From: Psococerastis gibbosa
Lineage: Eukaryota; Arthropoda; Insecta; Psocodea; Psocidae
Length of the DNA: 64,000 nt
NCBI GenBank assembly: GCA_963971405.1
Contig: OZ020487.1
Location: forward strand, 23,111,371 to 23,175,370
Direction: 5' to 3'
Shown here: in pieces, positions 1 through 12,300 of the stretch
Layout of the letters: every line of letters begins with the position of its first letter
Position numbering within the stretch: the first letter of the stretch is position 1
Notes under the pieces: generated by a model
What the model saw: the letters and a program-made list of their open reading frames with translations, nothing else
Told to the model about the DNA's origin: nothing
Databases searched by the model: none
Translations under genes and position numbers: made by a program

Positions 1-439
1 AATAATACTTGATGGGTCCCATTTTTAACTTCTCAAGTTCATATTTCATAATTGTTACCCATGGTAATTTTTAAAAAAATATAGACAATTTTCTGGAGAA
101 GAGAAAGAGCAATCAATTACTTAGCAAATTGGATTAAAATGGACTTATGCGTTTTATAATGGGACCCATCTTTTATTAAGTTATTAACTGTGTTTCAGTA
201 ATATTCGATATCTGCGCTCTGATTTCTAATTAAACATCTCTCCGGAATTACTTTTTTCTTATTGTTTCATTGATAATTGAAGGTCTGAGGGTACAAGTAG
301 GTGTAGTAAAACTACGCTAATTCGACCCATACGTCACCGTAGGAAAATCCCGGTCAGTTAACTGAGGCATATTGTGCAAGTGTTGAACTTGAACAAAAGT
401 TATCTTACAAATTATAAAATATAGTATGTATATATTATT
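1..439. other. Non-coding stretch with a short inverted repeat
   Basis: No coding signal seen. A 13-bp perfect inverted repeat (GATGGGTCCCATT at 11-23, its complement at 158-170) brackets about 135 bp and could be a small MITE. The core is itself nearly palindromic, so this is weak evidence. Confidence 0.35.
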
Positions 440-1275
440 GCTTTCCAATTTATACGTAGTATAAGGAAAGCTTTGTGATGGTCGAAATTTTCGATTCCGA
501 GATTTCAACAGATTTACACGTTTTGAGGTCCCAGGAACCCAAAATAGTAGTTTTTACGAAATGTCTTTTCATCGATTTTGATGAAATTTAGCATGTAGGT
601 TCACAAAAATCATACCTCGGGACCATTTTTTTTATTTGGGACTAACTCAATTTGGGGGGGGGGGGGGGTTATTCTAAAAAAACGTCAGATGTAGAGTAGT
701 GGTACCGACTCCAACTTTCACCCGAAAGGTTGTTGGTTCGAGTCTCACGCTTGCTACATTTTCTGGCCATGCTTCGGAGGGCATGTAAAAGAGGCGGTCC
801 CGGGCTTTCCTAGTTGAGTGTTAGAGTCCTAACTCCGCTAGGTTGGCTTAGTAATAGAACAACAAAAGTCAATATTTAGTTATTTAAAAAAATTATTTCT
901 CAAAAACGGCTCCAACGATTTCTTTTAAATTCACATATATTGTATATTAATGTTGACAAAATGCGGGGAGTCGCATTTTTAGGCGTTAACTTGAGTTACG
1001 AAACCGGACAGGTTGCTTTCCCAAAAAAAATATTTAGTTTTGGGCAAACAATTACTTTTTGAAAAAATTATGGAAAATTCGCGCTCAAATGCATTGCGTG
1101 CCCTGCCATTATTGCTGTGTGGTAATGTGACCTATCTAGAATTTATCTCACCTCCAGTGACGTCAGGTGGACAACCCCCCCCCCCCCCCCCTCGAGATAT
1201 CGGAAAATTATTTACCATGAAATTACTAATTTTGATAAATTGGAAAGCATGTTCGAGTAAACTCGGACCGGTTCT
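440..1275 (+). repeat. HINE-like repeat, copy A
   Basis: The left end GCTTTCCAATTTATACG is at 440. The right end has TAAATTGGAAAGCATG, then the hairpin CGAGTAAACTCG, then GGACCGGTTCT. The two ends share a 14-bp inverted repeat (GCTTTCCAATTTAT). The inside holds the sequence shared with at least ten other copies in the window, a G run near 655 and a C run near 1176-1191. The (GTCT)n tract seen in other copies is shortened here. A SINE splits the copy at 688-886. No coding capacity is visible. The ends plus 3' hairpin suggest a non-autonomous Helentron-type element, which is inference. Confidence 0.75.
688..886 (+). mobile_element. SINE-A copy nested in HINE-like repeat A
   Basis: The tRNA-derived head has a Pol III A-box-like TAGAGTAGTGGT and a B-box-like GGTTCGAGTCTC. 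The body (TTCTGGCCATGCTTCGGAGG... to CTAACTCCGCTAGG) and AT-rich tail match the fuller copy at 32230-32443. It interrupts the sequence that reads straight from TTATTCTAAAAA to AATTATTTCTC in the other HINE-like copies, so it inserted after that repeat. Confidence 0.75.
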
Positions 1276-1824
1276 GTGTAAGATGGCGGTTGTTCGCGTA
1301 ACACTTGAGTAGTGTTTCTCAGTCAACTGACTGGGATTTGTCTACTCAACTGTGACGTCTGAGTCAACTCCGCGTGTTTTCCTAATTAGGAGGAATAGAC
1401 ATCAGTTTGAAAAAAGTATATGTGTGCTAGAATTATATTAAATTGTGTGGATCTATAACCCTTGGAACATTGAAATTGGACCATCTTGCATTTTAAGTTA
1501 ATTTAAGTTCTGATTTAATTAGAAATAAATACTTAACTATGTGCCAGTATCATTTTTTTAATGGCAATTGAAGAGAACACCGCCCTGACTGGAAATAATA
1601 GAACCCAACGGGGCATGCTGTTCATAAACCCAAAGATTTGTAGGGAAGATTTAGTCCCTAAAGCTACATAAGACGGTCTTCAGTTCCTATTTTGTACGGG
1701 GTTGGCATTTTCTAAGCTCCTTCTTTATTTCGCCCCACGTTTTAAACAGGCGACATATCCAGGCTGTTCGCCGGGCCTATTTAATACTTGAACCAGATTA
1801 GAGAATCGCTGCATGATTTTTATT
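1276..1824. other. Intergenic, nothing recognised
   Basis: AT-rich sequence between two HINE-like copies. No gene, RNA or repeat family was recognised. Confidence 0.4.
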
Positions 1825-2515
1825 GCTCTCCAATTTATACGTAGTATAAGGAAAGCTTTGTGACGGTCGAAATTTTCGATTCCGAGATTTCAACGGATTT
1901 ACACGTTTTGGGGTACCAGGAACCGAAAAAAGTACTCGGTGGATTTGAAATTTGGCATGTAGGTTCACAAAAATCATACCTCGGGACCATTTTTTTTATT
2001 TTGGGCTAACTCAATTTGGGGGGGTTTTATTCTAAAAAAATTATTTCTCAAAAACGGCTCCAACGATTTCTTTTAAATTCACATATATTCTAGTTCTTAA
2101 TGTTGATAAAATGCGGGAGGTCGCTTACCCCTTGATAGTTTGCTTCTGGGGGTAAAAAAATAAAAATAACTTAATTTTAATGAAAAATGACTAAAAAATA
2201 ATATTTCTGCGAAACTTTTCTATCGATGATTTCTACCTTCAGGCATGTTTTAGGTGTTAAGTTGAGTAACGAAACCGGACAGTTTGCTTTCCCAAAAACC
2301 TATTTGCTTTTGCGCAAAATTTTTTTTTTGAAAAAATGATAGAAACTTCACGCTGAAATGCATTGCCTGCCTGCCATTATTGCTGTGTTGTAATGTGTTT
2401 TAAATATATTGAGGCTACCGAAATTTAACCATAGGAAAAATATTTACCATGAAATTATTCATTTTCTCCCTACTAATTGATAAATTGAAAAGCATGCTCG
2501 AGTAAACCGGTTCTT
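1825..2515 (+). repeat. HINE-like repeat, copy B
   Basis: The left end GCTCTCCAATTTATACGTAGTATAAGG and right end GATAAATTGAAAAGCATGCTCGAGTAAACCGGTTCTT match copy A. The body (CGAGATTTCAACGGATTTACACG, CTCAAAAACGGCTCC, ACCGGACAGTTTGCTTTCCC) is shared. The (GTCT)n tract and the poly-C tract are missing, making this copy shorter. Confidence 0.75.
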
Positions 2516-3763
2516 TTATTAATTGGGGTACAGGTGTTACCTGAGTGCACTTAAGCCTATTGTGCCCCCTACAACAAAGTATCTACATCACTTTCTCGAG
2601 GCCTATCTCCCTCAGGAGAGCCAGGATCTTGAGGGGATTCAGAAGTGTTAGGTCTTTTACATGTAACTGCAAGCTTCCCGAGCATGCTGCTCTTCTTCGT
2701 GCGATTGCATCGCAGGTCCTCCGCACCTTCATTGCAGAATCTGCAAGACTATAGTTGTCTCCCCAAGAGACTCCAGATATTTAACCCCAGGACCAAAGAC
2801 TTCCTAGCCTAGAGCCATCAGTAAACCACTTGATTGTGTGACTATTGAGAATTCCTGCTGATTCGCAGCATTCTTTCATTGTCCCTAATATATTTTCGAA
2901 TTCCCTGCTAAATCAGTATTTAGGATGGATTCTATCGCTTGGCATATCCAGGCAGTGGTCAGACGTAGTCAGAGAGGCTGAGTCTCTCTTAATTGCCCTT
3001 CCACTTCTAATAATGCCATTTCGGCTGAAGTTTCCACTGCAACATGGAGGGGTGGGAAGTCCAGTACTATCTCCATTGCTGCAGTGGGACAGGATTTCAT
3101 AGCTCCTGTAAAGCATCTTGTTAGAGAATACGGGCTTCTGAATGTAGCCATAATTTGGATTATTCAGAGAAAAAGTCTCAAGTGGTTTGATTTTGCCGTG
3201 TCCATGAAGCCATGACCAATGGTATGGTTACAGCAGGAAAAGACAGGCGGAATCGCTGCATGAGACAGAGGTGTGAGTGCATGGGGAAAAGACATGATAC
3301 GTTTCGCAGAGTAGTTGCCAACAGGGGAGTAGCTAGCTATAGGGGAGCCTGGGCTTAGTTGGCAAGAACAGAGTTCCATACAAAGAAAAAAACTAAATAA
3401 AGTTGGTTTAAAATAAGATTGTACTAATGTTTTATTCATATGTAACCAACTCGGTGTGTGAAACTTAGGAAAGGGCGCGAGAAATTCAAATTTTAATTGG
3501 CAGTTGGCACAAGTATCCAACTCATACAGCTACGTAAACTGTAAAAATAAACAAGGGCTTTGTTGGCAGACGACAAACACATGTCACATGGACAATCTTC
3601 TGCGGTCAGCATCTATTGTCTATGGTCACCATCAGAAATGAAAAAGCCTTTATAGCTAGTTAAAAATAGTAAAAAGCTATCTAAGAACGACGATGACAGA
3701 TTCACGCTTGGGAAATCTTATGCTTATGAAATGCTTGTGTTACCAACGCCTGCTTTCTGCTTT
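2516..3763. other. Non-gene stretch around the LINE remnant
   Basis: Besides the LINE remnant at 2545-3151, I see no exon with supporting splice sites and no RNA gene here. Confidence 0.35.
2545..3151 (-). pseudogene. Decayed R1/Jockey-like LINE pol fragment (RT end and RNase H)
   Basis: Read on the minus strand, one frame gives TGAMKSCPTAAMEIVLDFPP (about 3105-3046), which matches the segment that joins reverse transcriptase to RNase H in R1/Jockey/I-type LINEs (a G-A-x-x-T-x-P-T-A-A-x-E-x-x-L-x-L-P-P-L pattern). A second frame continues with DHCLDMPSDRIHPKY. Further along, WFTDGSRLG (about 2815-2790) looks like the RNase H strand with the first catalytic Asp. Frames change between these blocks, so the element is dead. 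Confidence 0.55.
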
Positions 3764-3960
3764 AAGCAACCCTATCAACCTGGCGGGGGGAGTGAGTCTG
3801 TTCGCTAACTTGAGGCACCCTAAGGGTAGAAGACTCTTTCATCTCGGGGAAAGGGGAGTTGACTGACAGGGCGGACTTCCTGATTATAGTGGATTCCGAA
3901 CCACTTGGGGAGTATGGTAGTCACAATCGGAGGTGACCAGGACTCGACACTGCTTATGAA
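3764..3960 (+). repeat. Dispersed repeat, pairs with 60075-60310
   Basis: The stretch from TTTAAGCAACCCTATCA through AACTTGAGGCACCCTAAG and AGGTGACCAGGACTCGACA recurs in inverted orientation at 60075-60310. It is shared over about 200 bp with small indels. Family unknown. Confidence 0.6.
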
Positions 3961-4019
3961 ATGCGAAAAAGAACTTGCTTCAGAACTAAATTTGGGCAAC
4001 ACAGTTAAGTTGTGGGCTG

Positions 4020-4390
4020 ATTTAAAAGAATGGCGTGTAAAATTTTTACAGCAGTAAAATCGTAATATAGTATTTGAGCATCCCTTTGTAAGCTTAAAAA
4101 ATCTATACTTTACCGCTGTTAAAATGTGTAAAACCCCACTATTTTGCAATTATAGTTTCAAATGTTTCCCCCGGGGGAGACCCCCGGGCCCCCCTTCGGT
4201 CACAATCTGCATAAGGCGCATGGGCTTTCCAAACAATGCACTGACAATGATAGTGCCTAGTTTCGCTAACAAACACACCAATTGCACAATCGCTAAGAAT
4301 TAATTTGGCTTGGTAGGCTACACCCACTTTACCCGGAATGGCCCCTCCAAAAATCTGTCCTGGGCCCGCCCTAGGTAAAAACATGACTTG
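4020..4390 (-). repeat. Dispersed repeat, pairs with 40925-41390
   Basis: On the minus strand this reads GGGCGGGCCCAGGACAGATT, then GGCCATTCCGGG, GTGTAGCCTACCAAGCC, and a later block with GTGGGGTTTTACACATTTTAACAG. The same blocks occur in the same order on the plus strand at 40925-41390. No protein motif was recognised. Confidence 0.6.
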
Positions 4391-4714
4391 GTACTCCCCT
4401 GGCCTGCCAACCAATCGTTGATATTGTGACCTCAGAAGAAAAAGTCTTCTGCATCGTATAATGAAGAAATAGAAGTAGTGTTAAGGTACGCCAGAGGATC
4501 ATTTCCCACCATTTGTATTAGGTAAGTAATTATATTATGAAAAATGAGTGGCTCAATCATTGATATTTCTCTGTGAAATGGTACATAAACTAAACCACTT
4601 TTCTGCAAATAAAACTGATTAGATTATTAAAATGCCATAAGCTTGAAAAATATATAGTCGGGTATAGCGTCAAGCTAAGAGTTGATCAAAGTTTATATAT
4701 GCCTACTATACAAT

Positions 4715-4905
4715 ATTATAAGGACATGCTACGTAGAAAATGAGCACCCCAAAATTTGTTCTTATTGACTTTACTTAATTGACAAAGCAAGTCATTAAAG
4801 ATTTGGCTCATGGAAGTTGTAGAAGATCATGTAATAGGACTAAATTACTTTTAATGAAATAAAAAATGAAAAGTACTTAATTTTTGGGTGCCACCAAATT
4901 TCACT
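4715..4905 (+). repeat. Partial copy of the 48.5 kb terminal-inverted-repeat element
   Basis: The left arm GACATGCTACGTAGAAAATGAGCACCCCAAAATT and the inner block TTGACAAAGCAAGTCATTAAAG match 48488-48570. A degenerate right arm (TTTTTGGGTGCCACCAAATT) lies near 4880-4900. Confidence 0.5.
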
Positions 4906-5271
4906 GGGAATATCGATCGTGAAGCTATCAATTATGATGCGTCCCTTGAGGTCCCCCACAGACCAAGGGGGGGGGGGGGGGGGCGCCGGTCCAACCGAAT
5001 TTGTTTCGGGATTGTCGGGGGACCACACACGACCATTCAACTAGCTCTAATAAAACAACGACCCATGAGTAAATCATTTTAAAAAAAATTTCGACCGGCG
5101 CGGTTGATTTTCTTCCATACCCGACCTCGTCCCATTCCATTTTTCGCTTGGAGCGTGGATTAGATTGGTCGCCTACATTTTGATGTACAGTAGAGTATGT
5201 GACCGTCACTATGACACAGTTATGGAACTCTATAAACCAAAAACCCTCACTATCATTTTTATTTTATTTTT
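4906..5271. other. Non-coding, contains a G homopolymer
   Basis: A run of 18 G follows CAGACCAA near 4966-4982. Nothing else was recognised. Confidence 0.35.
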
Positions 5272-6065
5272 GCTTTCCAATTTATACGTAAGCTTTGTGA
5301 TGGTCGAAATGTTTGATTCCGAGATTTCAACGGATTTCCACGTTTTGAGGTACCAGGAACCCAAAAAAGTGGTTTTTACGAAATGTCTGTCTGTCTGTCT
5401 GTGCATCGATTTCCGGGCAAACTACTCGGTCGATTTTGATGAAATTTTGCATGTAGGTTTACAAAAATCATGCCTCGGAACAAATTTTTTTTATTTGGGG
5501 GGTTTTATTAAAAAACTACAAAAAACGTCTAAAAAATTATTTCTCAAAAACGGCTCCAACGATTTCTTTTAAATTCACATATATTACTAATGTTAACGAA
5601 ATGCGGGGGGTCGCTTGCCCCTTGATAGGTTGCTTCTGGGGGTAAAAAAAATAAAAATAACTAAATTTTAATGAAAAATGACTAAAAAATAATTTTTCTG
5701 CGAAACCTTTCTAGCGATGGTTTCTACCGTCAGGCATGTTTTAGGTGTTAAATTGAGTAACGAAACCGGACAGGTTGCTTTCCCTGAAAAGCATTTGGTT
5801 TTTTGTTTTTTTGAAAAAATGATAGAAAATTCACGCTCAAATGCATTGCGTACCCTGCCAGTATTGCTGTGTGGTAATATGTTGGTCTGACCTATCTAGA
5901 ATTTACCTCACCTCCAGTGACGTCAGGTGGACAACCCCCCCCCCCCCCTCGAGGTATCGGAAATTTAACCATAGGAAAATTATTTACCATGAAATTACTC
6001 ATTTTCTCTATCTACTAATTTTGATAAATTGGAAAGCATGTTCGAGTAAACTCGGACCGGTTCTT
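5272..6065 (+). repeat. HINE-like repeat, copy C
   Basis: Full-length copy with both ends. The left end is GCTTTCCAATTTATACG (lacking the TAGTATAAGG step) and the right end is TAAATTGGAAAGCATGTTCGAGTAAACTCGGACCGGTTCTT. An internal (GTCT)n tract lies at about 5385-5402 and a poly-C tract at about 5935-5948 beside CCAGTGACGTCAGGTGGAC. Confidence 0.8.
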
Positions 6066-6229
6066 TTAATTAAGTTCCATAGTTCTACGATCGATATTTT
6101 CTGCGAAATTGGAATACCTTTCTTTTCCCCCTGTGGGTGTCTATTTTATTTTACCGTACAATATTTTGGGAGACATTGGGATTTTATTAAATTGTTGACA
6201 CATGATTTACTACACATCATAATAAGGTA

Positions 6230-6235
6230 TTTATT
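6230..6235 (-). promoter_or_regulatory. Candidate poly(A) signal of ZC3H18
   Basis: AATAAA on the minus strand, 135 bp past the ZC3H18 stop codon, giving a plausible 3' UTR of about 150 nt. The region is AT-rich, so other signals are possible. Confidence 0.45.
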
Positions 6236-6369
6236 TATAATTTATAATAATATAATAACTAGTTGCTTGTAGACATAATCAATGAAACTGCAAATAATAT
6301 TTTATACTGACGTGTTTCGTAATAAAAAGAACTGCATTAATTAAGATAAACAGCCTATTCATTTTGAGT

Positions 6370-9300
6370 TTAAATCTTCGACCGCTTCTTGGCTATTGCA
6401 TCTTCAACCGCTTTCAGTTGTTTCAATAGTTCTTCGCGGCGAGACGACGCTTTCTTCGAAGCTGAGGAACCCTAGAAATTTCAAACATTAATTCATTAGC
6501 AGGAGACTTTAACTGAATAGCTATTACTTAGGATTTTGTGAGACTCGTTCCCATACTTGGTTGAGTCGAGGTGATACTTGTTACAATGTCAATGGTAAGC
6601 ATGTTTGAGCTTGCCCATTGGCACTTTTAGTAGGTATGGGTTGATATCAAGGAGTGACCCAGTTTGCCAAAGACTAGAAATTCAATCGGAATCATACCCA
6701 TGACTATGAAACAAAAAGCGATGCACTATGACTCAGTTGCTGAAGCTCGTGACTATAAGCTACCTGACCACGATAGGATGGCACTGTAAAACTTTGTATA
6801 TTCGTAAAATTTCATAAGCGGACCACCGAATTCTGCCGATTTTTCCAACTGTTCCAAGTGACATCCTATAGTAGTTGGGTTGTAATTATTATTACTTATA
6901 CGATTCTCCGGGTAATGGTCATAATAACTAATTGTACAATGCATTAAAAAAATGTCTTCATAAATGGAGAACTCTTATTCAAAATTTACAAATTAGTCAT
7001 GCAACTCATAAAAGCTTACAAGATTCAATGTTGGCGTGATTATATTATTATACTCGTATTCTACTTGTGGAGTACGGAAATAAAAATATTATTAAAAAGT
7101 AAGAGTAATTGTCAAAATATTTTACATTTTATTAAAGACTGGATAGCAGCACACTGTGTTAACATTGAGATAATGTACAGAAACTAACACTACAGGTAAT
7201 TGGATGGAAATACTCACAGCAGGATCAGCTGAAGCAGGTTCCTCAGCAGGCCGCTTTTTACCAGCAATAGGAGGTACTGTGCCTGGTTTCTCCCTCTTGC
7301 TTTCTGTTGCTTTTAGCATTAGTTTGATCTGTTGCTTTTGCCCTGCCATTTTGAGAGCATCCACTCCCTTTCCTTTCAGCACCATCTCATCTAACTCAGT
7401 CTTCTTGGCCGCCCGCATTGAGGGCGAAGGCTCTCGACTGGAACTCGAGCTAGAGGAATAGCTGGACCTCGAAGATTCACTAGAAGAGCCACTTGAACCT
7501 GATTCGGAAGATGATCGAGACTTCCGTTGACGGGGCTTTCCTCGTTTATCTCCGTGTTTTCTAGAATAAATCGAGTAATAATCAATAATAATGTACAGAA
7601 AATAGTATAAGGTAGTGGCACCTATAGATGGCATACCACTTAAATATGACAGTGTGAGTTACTAACAGCTTGAAAAGTAAATAATAAAAAAAATTTCATA
7701 CTCGGAATGCTGAAATGATGTTTCTGCTGTATGGAGCATGACATGACAAATGAAACCACAGCTCAAAATATTTTTTGAATTGAAACTTTGTATTAGAATA
7801 ATTAAATAGTATAATCAGAAAAAATAAGGAGTAGGCCAAATATTCGAAATGAACAGGAGAAAACATGATTGGGATCCATCTTGGCTGAGCTTTGTTTTTT
7901 CTGATTGCGTTGTAAATTTAAAGGACGGAAATTAATTTTTTTATGAGCTCTACCTTTATTTTCTTTCGGTAAATGGAATAAATAACATGAAGTAAGAAGC
8001 CCGGAGAGATTGTGGGGGACCACCCATTGGTGGGGACCCGAAAGTGAGTTTAGACATTGCCCGAGGATGCAGCCGAGGATAATGTAGGTGGCAGATTTTA
8101 AAGCCTGGGCATCTCTGGTTCACCGACGAGGCCTGGACGGACTGGGCGAGTACTTTAAGAAATATTACTGAACTACATGTCTACAAACAAGGTACAAGTT
8201 TTCATTTCTCAACTGCGCAGACTAAAGGACCCATACTTTACCATCAGTTTGAAAATTTAATATGTTTTGAATATTAGTTAAATTTTAATTGCAGAGCCAT
8301 TAATTTATATATAACAGTTTACTATTAATTGTAAAGACATCCAGATGCGTCTTTCAAATAAATATTTCATAATTACTGTTCGTTAAGCACAAAGATTTTA
8401 AAACTTTCATTCTGGTGGCGCTTTATAAATAAAGTTTGCTTAACTTCGGTTATTTAGTTTAAATTAAGTTGTGGCTCGTTTCATTACCTTTTGTATTTTC
8501 AACCGTATTTAATGTTTAAAATTTGAGTTTCCGATTACCCTTTCACACTACACATAATTATATTCTGATCACCTTGCTTGTTTGTTTTTAAGAAATATAT
8601 TTTCCATTTTCTTTGATTAACTAAGATGAGCCAGCTTTGTCAATACAACCCTGAGTGCGAGAAGAGTCTACGGTGAATCCTGGCTATTGGATAACAATTC
8701 TGATATAGAGTTTATGTTTTATGAGTAATGTTTAGCCATGCTGGCATTTATTAAGTCAGGGATGCTATTTGTTCCCCGTGGCTGATATAGCCTACAGGAT
8801 TCACCGGAGATGCTGCTGCCAAAAGTCGTGTGAGGTTGGTCATCTTATTTGAGCTAGTCCTGTTGGGCATTTATATTTAATATTTGTTATTATATATTTT
8901 TAGTATAGTTTTTTAATTCTGTATGGAATTCAGTTTTTTGGTTTGATAAAATAAAATATGTTTAAAAGAAATGCATTCATTAAAATGTGGCTAACCTAAC
9001 CAAATCATAATTTGCAAAAAAAATCGAATTGTGTGCTGGGACAAATAGTAGAAGTGAAACTCCAACGGTTAAGTGGAGAAACAAATGGCAGCGGACAGGT
9101 GGAAAAACGAATAGCAACAAACGATTTACGGGCAGGCTTTCAAATTGGGCAAGTATATTAACAATCTGCCCCGGTAGTTTCCAGTGGCGGAGCGTGCATG
9201 TAAGGCGTGTAATGCCGCATTACCCCCAAAAAATAGATGGAGAGAAAAAGCTAGGATTGTGGTTTTCACAATGTGTAGCTTCGTTGCAACAAATCCTTAG

Positions 9301-12300
9301 AATGTATTTAGAGTTTAGATGAAATCCATAGGAAGCCGTGTTAAAATAAGATTGTGTGAGCATGATGTTATCAACCCAGTCTAAGAAAATTAAGAATCTC
9401 GTCACGTTGTAATTCAAATATTTCCTTTTTTGTTTTCAAATTTTAGCTTTTTAAGAAGATACAACATGCTATAGAAAATTATGCATGTTTCCTTCTTCTT
9501 TAACTTCAGCGACATAAATAGTGGGAAACATCAAACCAGGGCTGACATTTTCCGGAAAACTCTCCCAATTCCGGGGAATTCCAATAGGGGTAGCGTTGTA
9601 ACGTCCTCCCCTAAACTCTAAAGGTTGCTTTATTCCCCGGAATTCCCTTATTTCTTTGACCGCGTGTGCGTTTTCAGCCGGTGTTAGTGCCTACTTCTTA
9701 TTAATGAATTGTTTTGTTTTTAGTTTTTTGTGAGTGATTGTGCAATTAATTGTTTACGGTTCCAAGTGATCATGTGTGAATGTCTGATTGACGAATTAAA
9801 GCAGAAATCATTCTCTGCTTGTACATATGAGCTCCTTAATGCACTATGTCATTTTACACAAGAATATTGACATATTTGCCAAACAAAACGAACAGCGGGC
9901 CAACCTGTTTTACAAGTAGACATGTAACCATGAGTTTTTAATATTTCTAGAATTTATTCGTCTTTAGCCTGCACATAATTTTTTAAATTAGCATTATAAA
10001 TAAACACTCGCAATCATCCCACGCTCCGCCGCTGGTAGTTTCACTCCTACTTTGTGTCCCAGTCCACATTTCGATTTTTTAAAAATATTTAATTAATAGT
10101 TTTGAAGCTTATGCGTGTCTCTTCATGGAATTTGCGCTAGGTATGTACGTGGGAGACTAGGTCAAAATACAATAGTAACATTTATAAAAAAACAAGCGGG
10201 GCTTGGGACCGCTTCGCGAATGAAAATCTGGCGTTGCACACAACCCCCATTCATAAGGGGAACTCAGGTACCGGCACAGCGGCACTCCACAACTCGTGAC
10301 CCCTCTAGAACAGTCCACTGCACTTAGCTTATGGACATGGAAGTCTCCAACGGAACAACCCAACGATTTCAATTTCCAGAATTTTCTAATTTTCCGCGCA
10401 ATTCTTAAATTTTTTTCCTGTCATAAGAACCTTCTCCTGACAATGTAACAGCAAAGGCTTTCACGGCCGGAGCCGAATGAAGAACCAGTAGAATCCGGGC
10501 TGATGGGCCGTGGTCGAAATAATTTAATAATATAATATATAATAATAATAATTTTCATCCTTCTCCTGACAATAACAAACACAACAAAATAAAAATAATA
10601 GTGAAATCGGTCCAGCCGTTCACGCGTGATGCCGTGAAATAGGGATTCATTTTTATATATAAAAAATATAGAAATTTATTATACCGGCTGCACACGATAA
10701 GTACGCAATTTCGCTGGGTGAATAACTTGCGCAAGCTGAGTACAGAGTTTTGACCGGGTCCAAGTATCCGTTCTGCTATGCTGCAATGTTCAAGACTTCG
10801 ATATTTTTGCCTTTCTATTTATACGTAGTATAAGGAAAGCTTTGTGATGGTCGAAACCGAGATTCCGAGATTTCTAGGGATTTGAACGTTTTGAGGTACC
10901 AGGAACCCAAAAAAGTGGTTTTTACGACGTGTCTGTCTGTCCCTCTCATCGATTTCCGGGCAAACTACTCGGTTGATTTTGATGTAATTTTGCATGTAGG
11001 CTCACAAAAATCATACCTCAAAACCATTTGTATTATTTAGGACTTACTCAATTTTGGGGGGTTTTATTCTCAAACTCCAAAAAAAAAGTCTGAAAAATTA
11101 TTTCTCAAAAACGGCTCCAATTTTGAATTCACATATATTGTAGTCGTTATTAATGTTAACAAAACGCTGTGGGTTGCTTACCCCTTGATAGTTTGCTTCT
11201 AGGGATAAAAATAATTCAATTTTCATGATAAATGAATAAAAAATAATTTTCTGCAGAGTCTTTCTAACGATGATTTCAACCTTCAGGTATGTTTTAGGTG
11301 TTAAATATAAATAGAGTAACAAAACCAAACCAGTTGCATTCCCAAAAAATGATTTGGTTTTGTGCAAAAAATTATTTTTTGAAGAAATTATGGAAAATTT
11401 TATTATTATGTTATAATGTTTTAGAAGATGAAATCCCATCGATCAATTCAGTGTTTTGGGATAGGGATATCCAAGGCCGTAGCCTACTAATTGATAAATA
11501 GGAAAGCATGGTCGAGGTTCATTATTGGTTCATTATCTCTGATATTTGGCTTATGACTAACTAATGGGATATTATTTCTCCTGCCGTTCCAGTTAATATA
11601 TTTCTATGAATGATATAGGCATGGTGCTTACGTGGGAGGACGAGCCTTGGGCGTTGGAGCGGGCGGATTTAAACCCACTTTTCGCATCACCGACGGAGAC
11701 ATTGCCTTCTCTTTGACGCGGCGAGGAGTGGGCGCAGGCGGATTCATCATCATTGGCCGCTCACCAGCGGGTTTATCGCCACTTTCACGAATTAACGCTG
11801 AAATTAGTCAATCAATAAGTCACTTAAAGTATGTCGGCATAACTAACTGCAGGAAAATACCCTTATCTCATAATCTAATTTTTAAAAACAACGCTCAACT
11901 AAATATACTCACGTTTTTTGAGTAAGCTGCCGAAGAGTATAACCTATCAATGACCCCTTTTAAACCTTATGACGTCCTAATCTCCTAAATGCAGATTTAA
12001 CTTATTTGTCTGTCTGTCGAGTTTTGGACAACCTACTCTGTGGATTTTGATGAAATTCTGCATGTAGGTTCACATGTTTTTTTTCAGACTAGTTCAATTT
12101 TAAGGGCTACACCCCAAAAACTAAAAACAAACAGCTCAAAAAATATTTCTGAAAAACGGCTCTAACGATTTTTTTTTTAATTCACATAAAAAGTAGGTGC
12201 TATTAATGTGAACACAACCCACGAGGTCGCTTCCTCCTCGATAGTTTGCCTCAGGGTGAAAATAATAAAAAAAAGGTTCAATTTTCATGAGAAATTATTG

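Noticed and set aside
5165-5572. 135-residue open frame
   Set aside because: Lies across the HINE-like copy C left half. The same peptide-like sequence appears in several copies without conserved start or frame.
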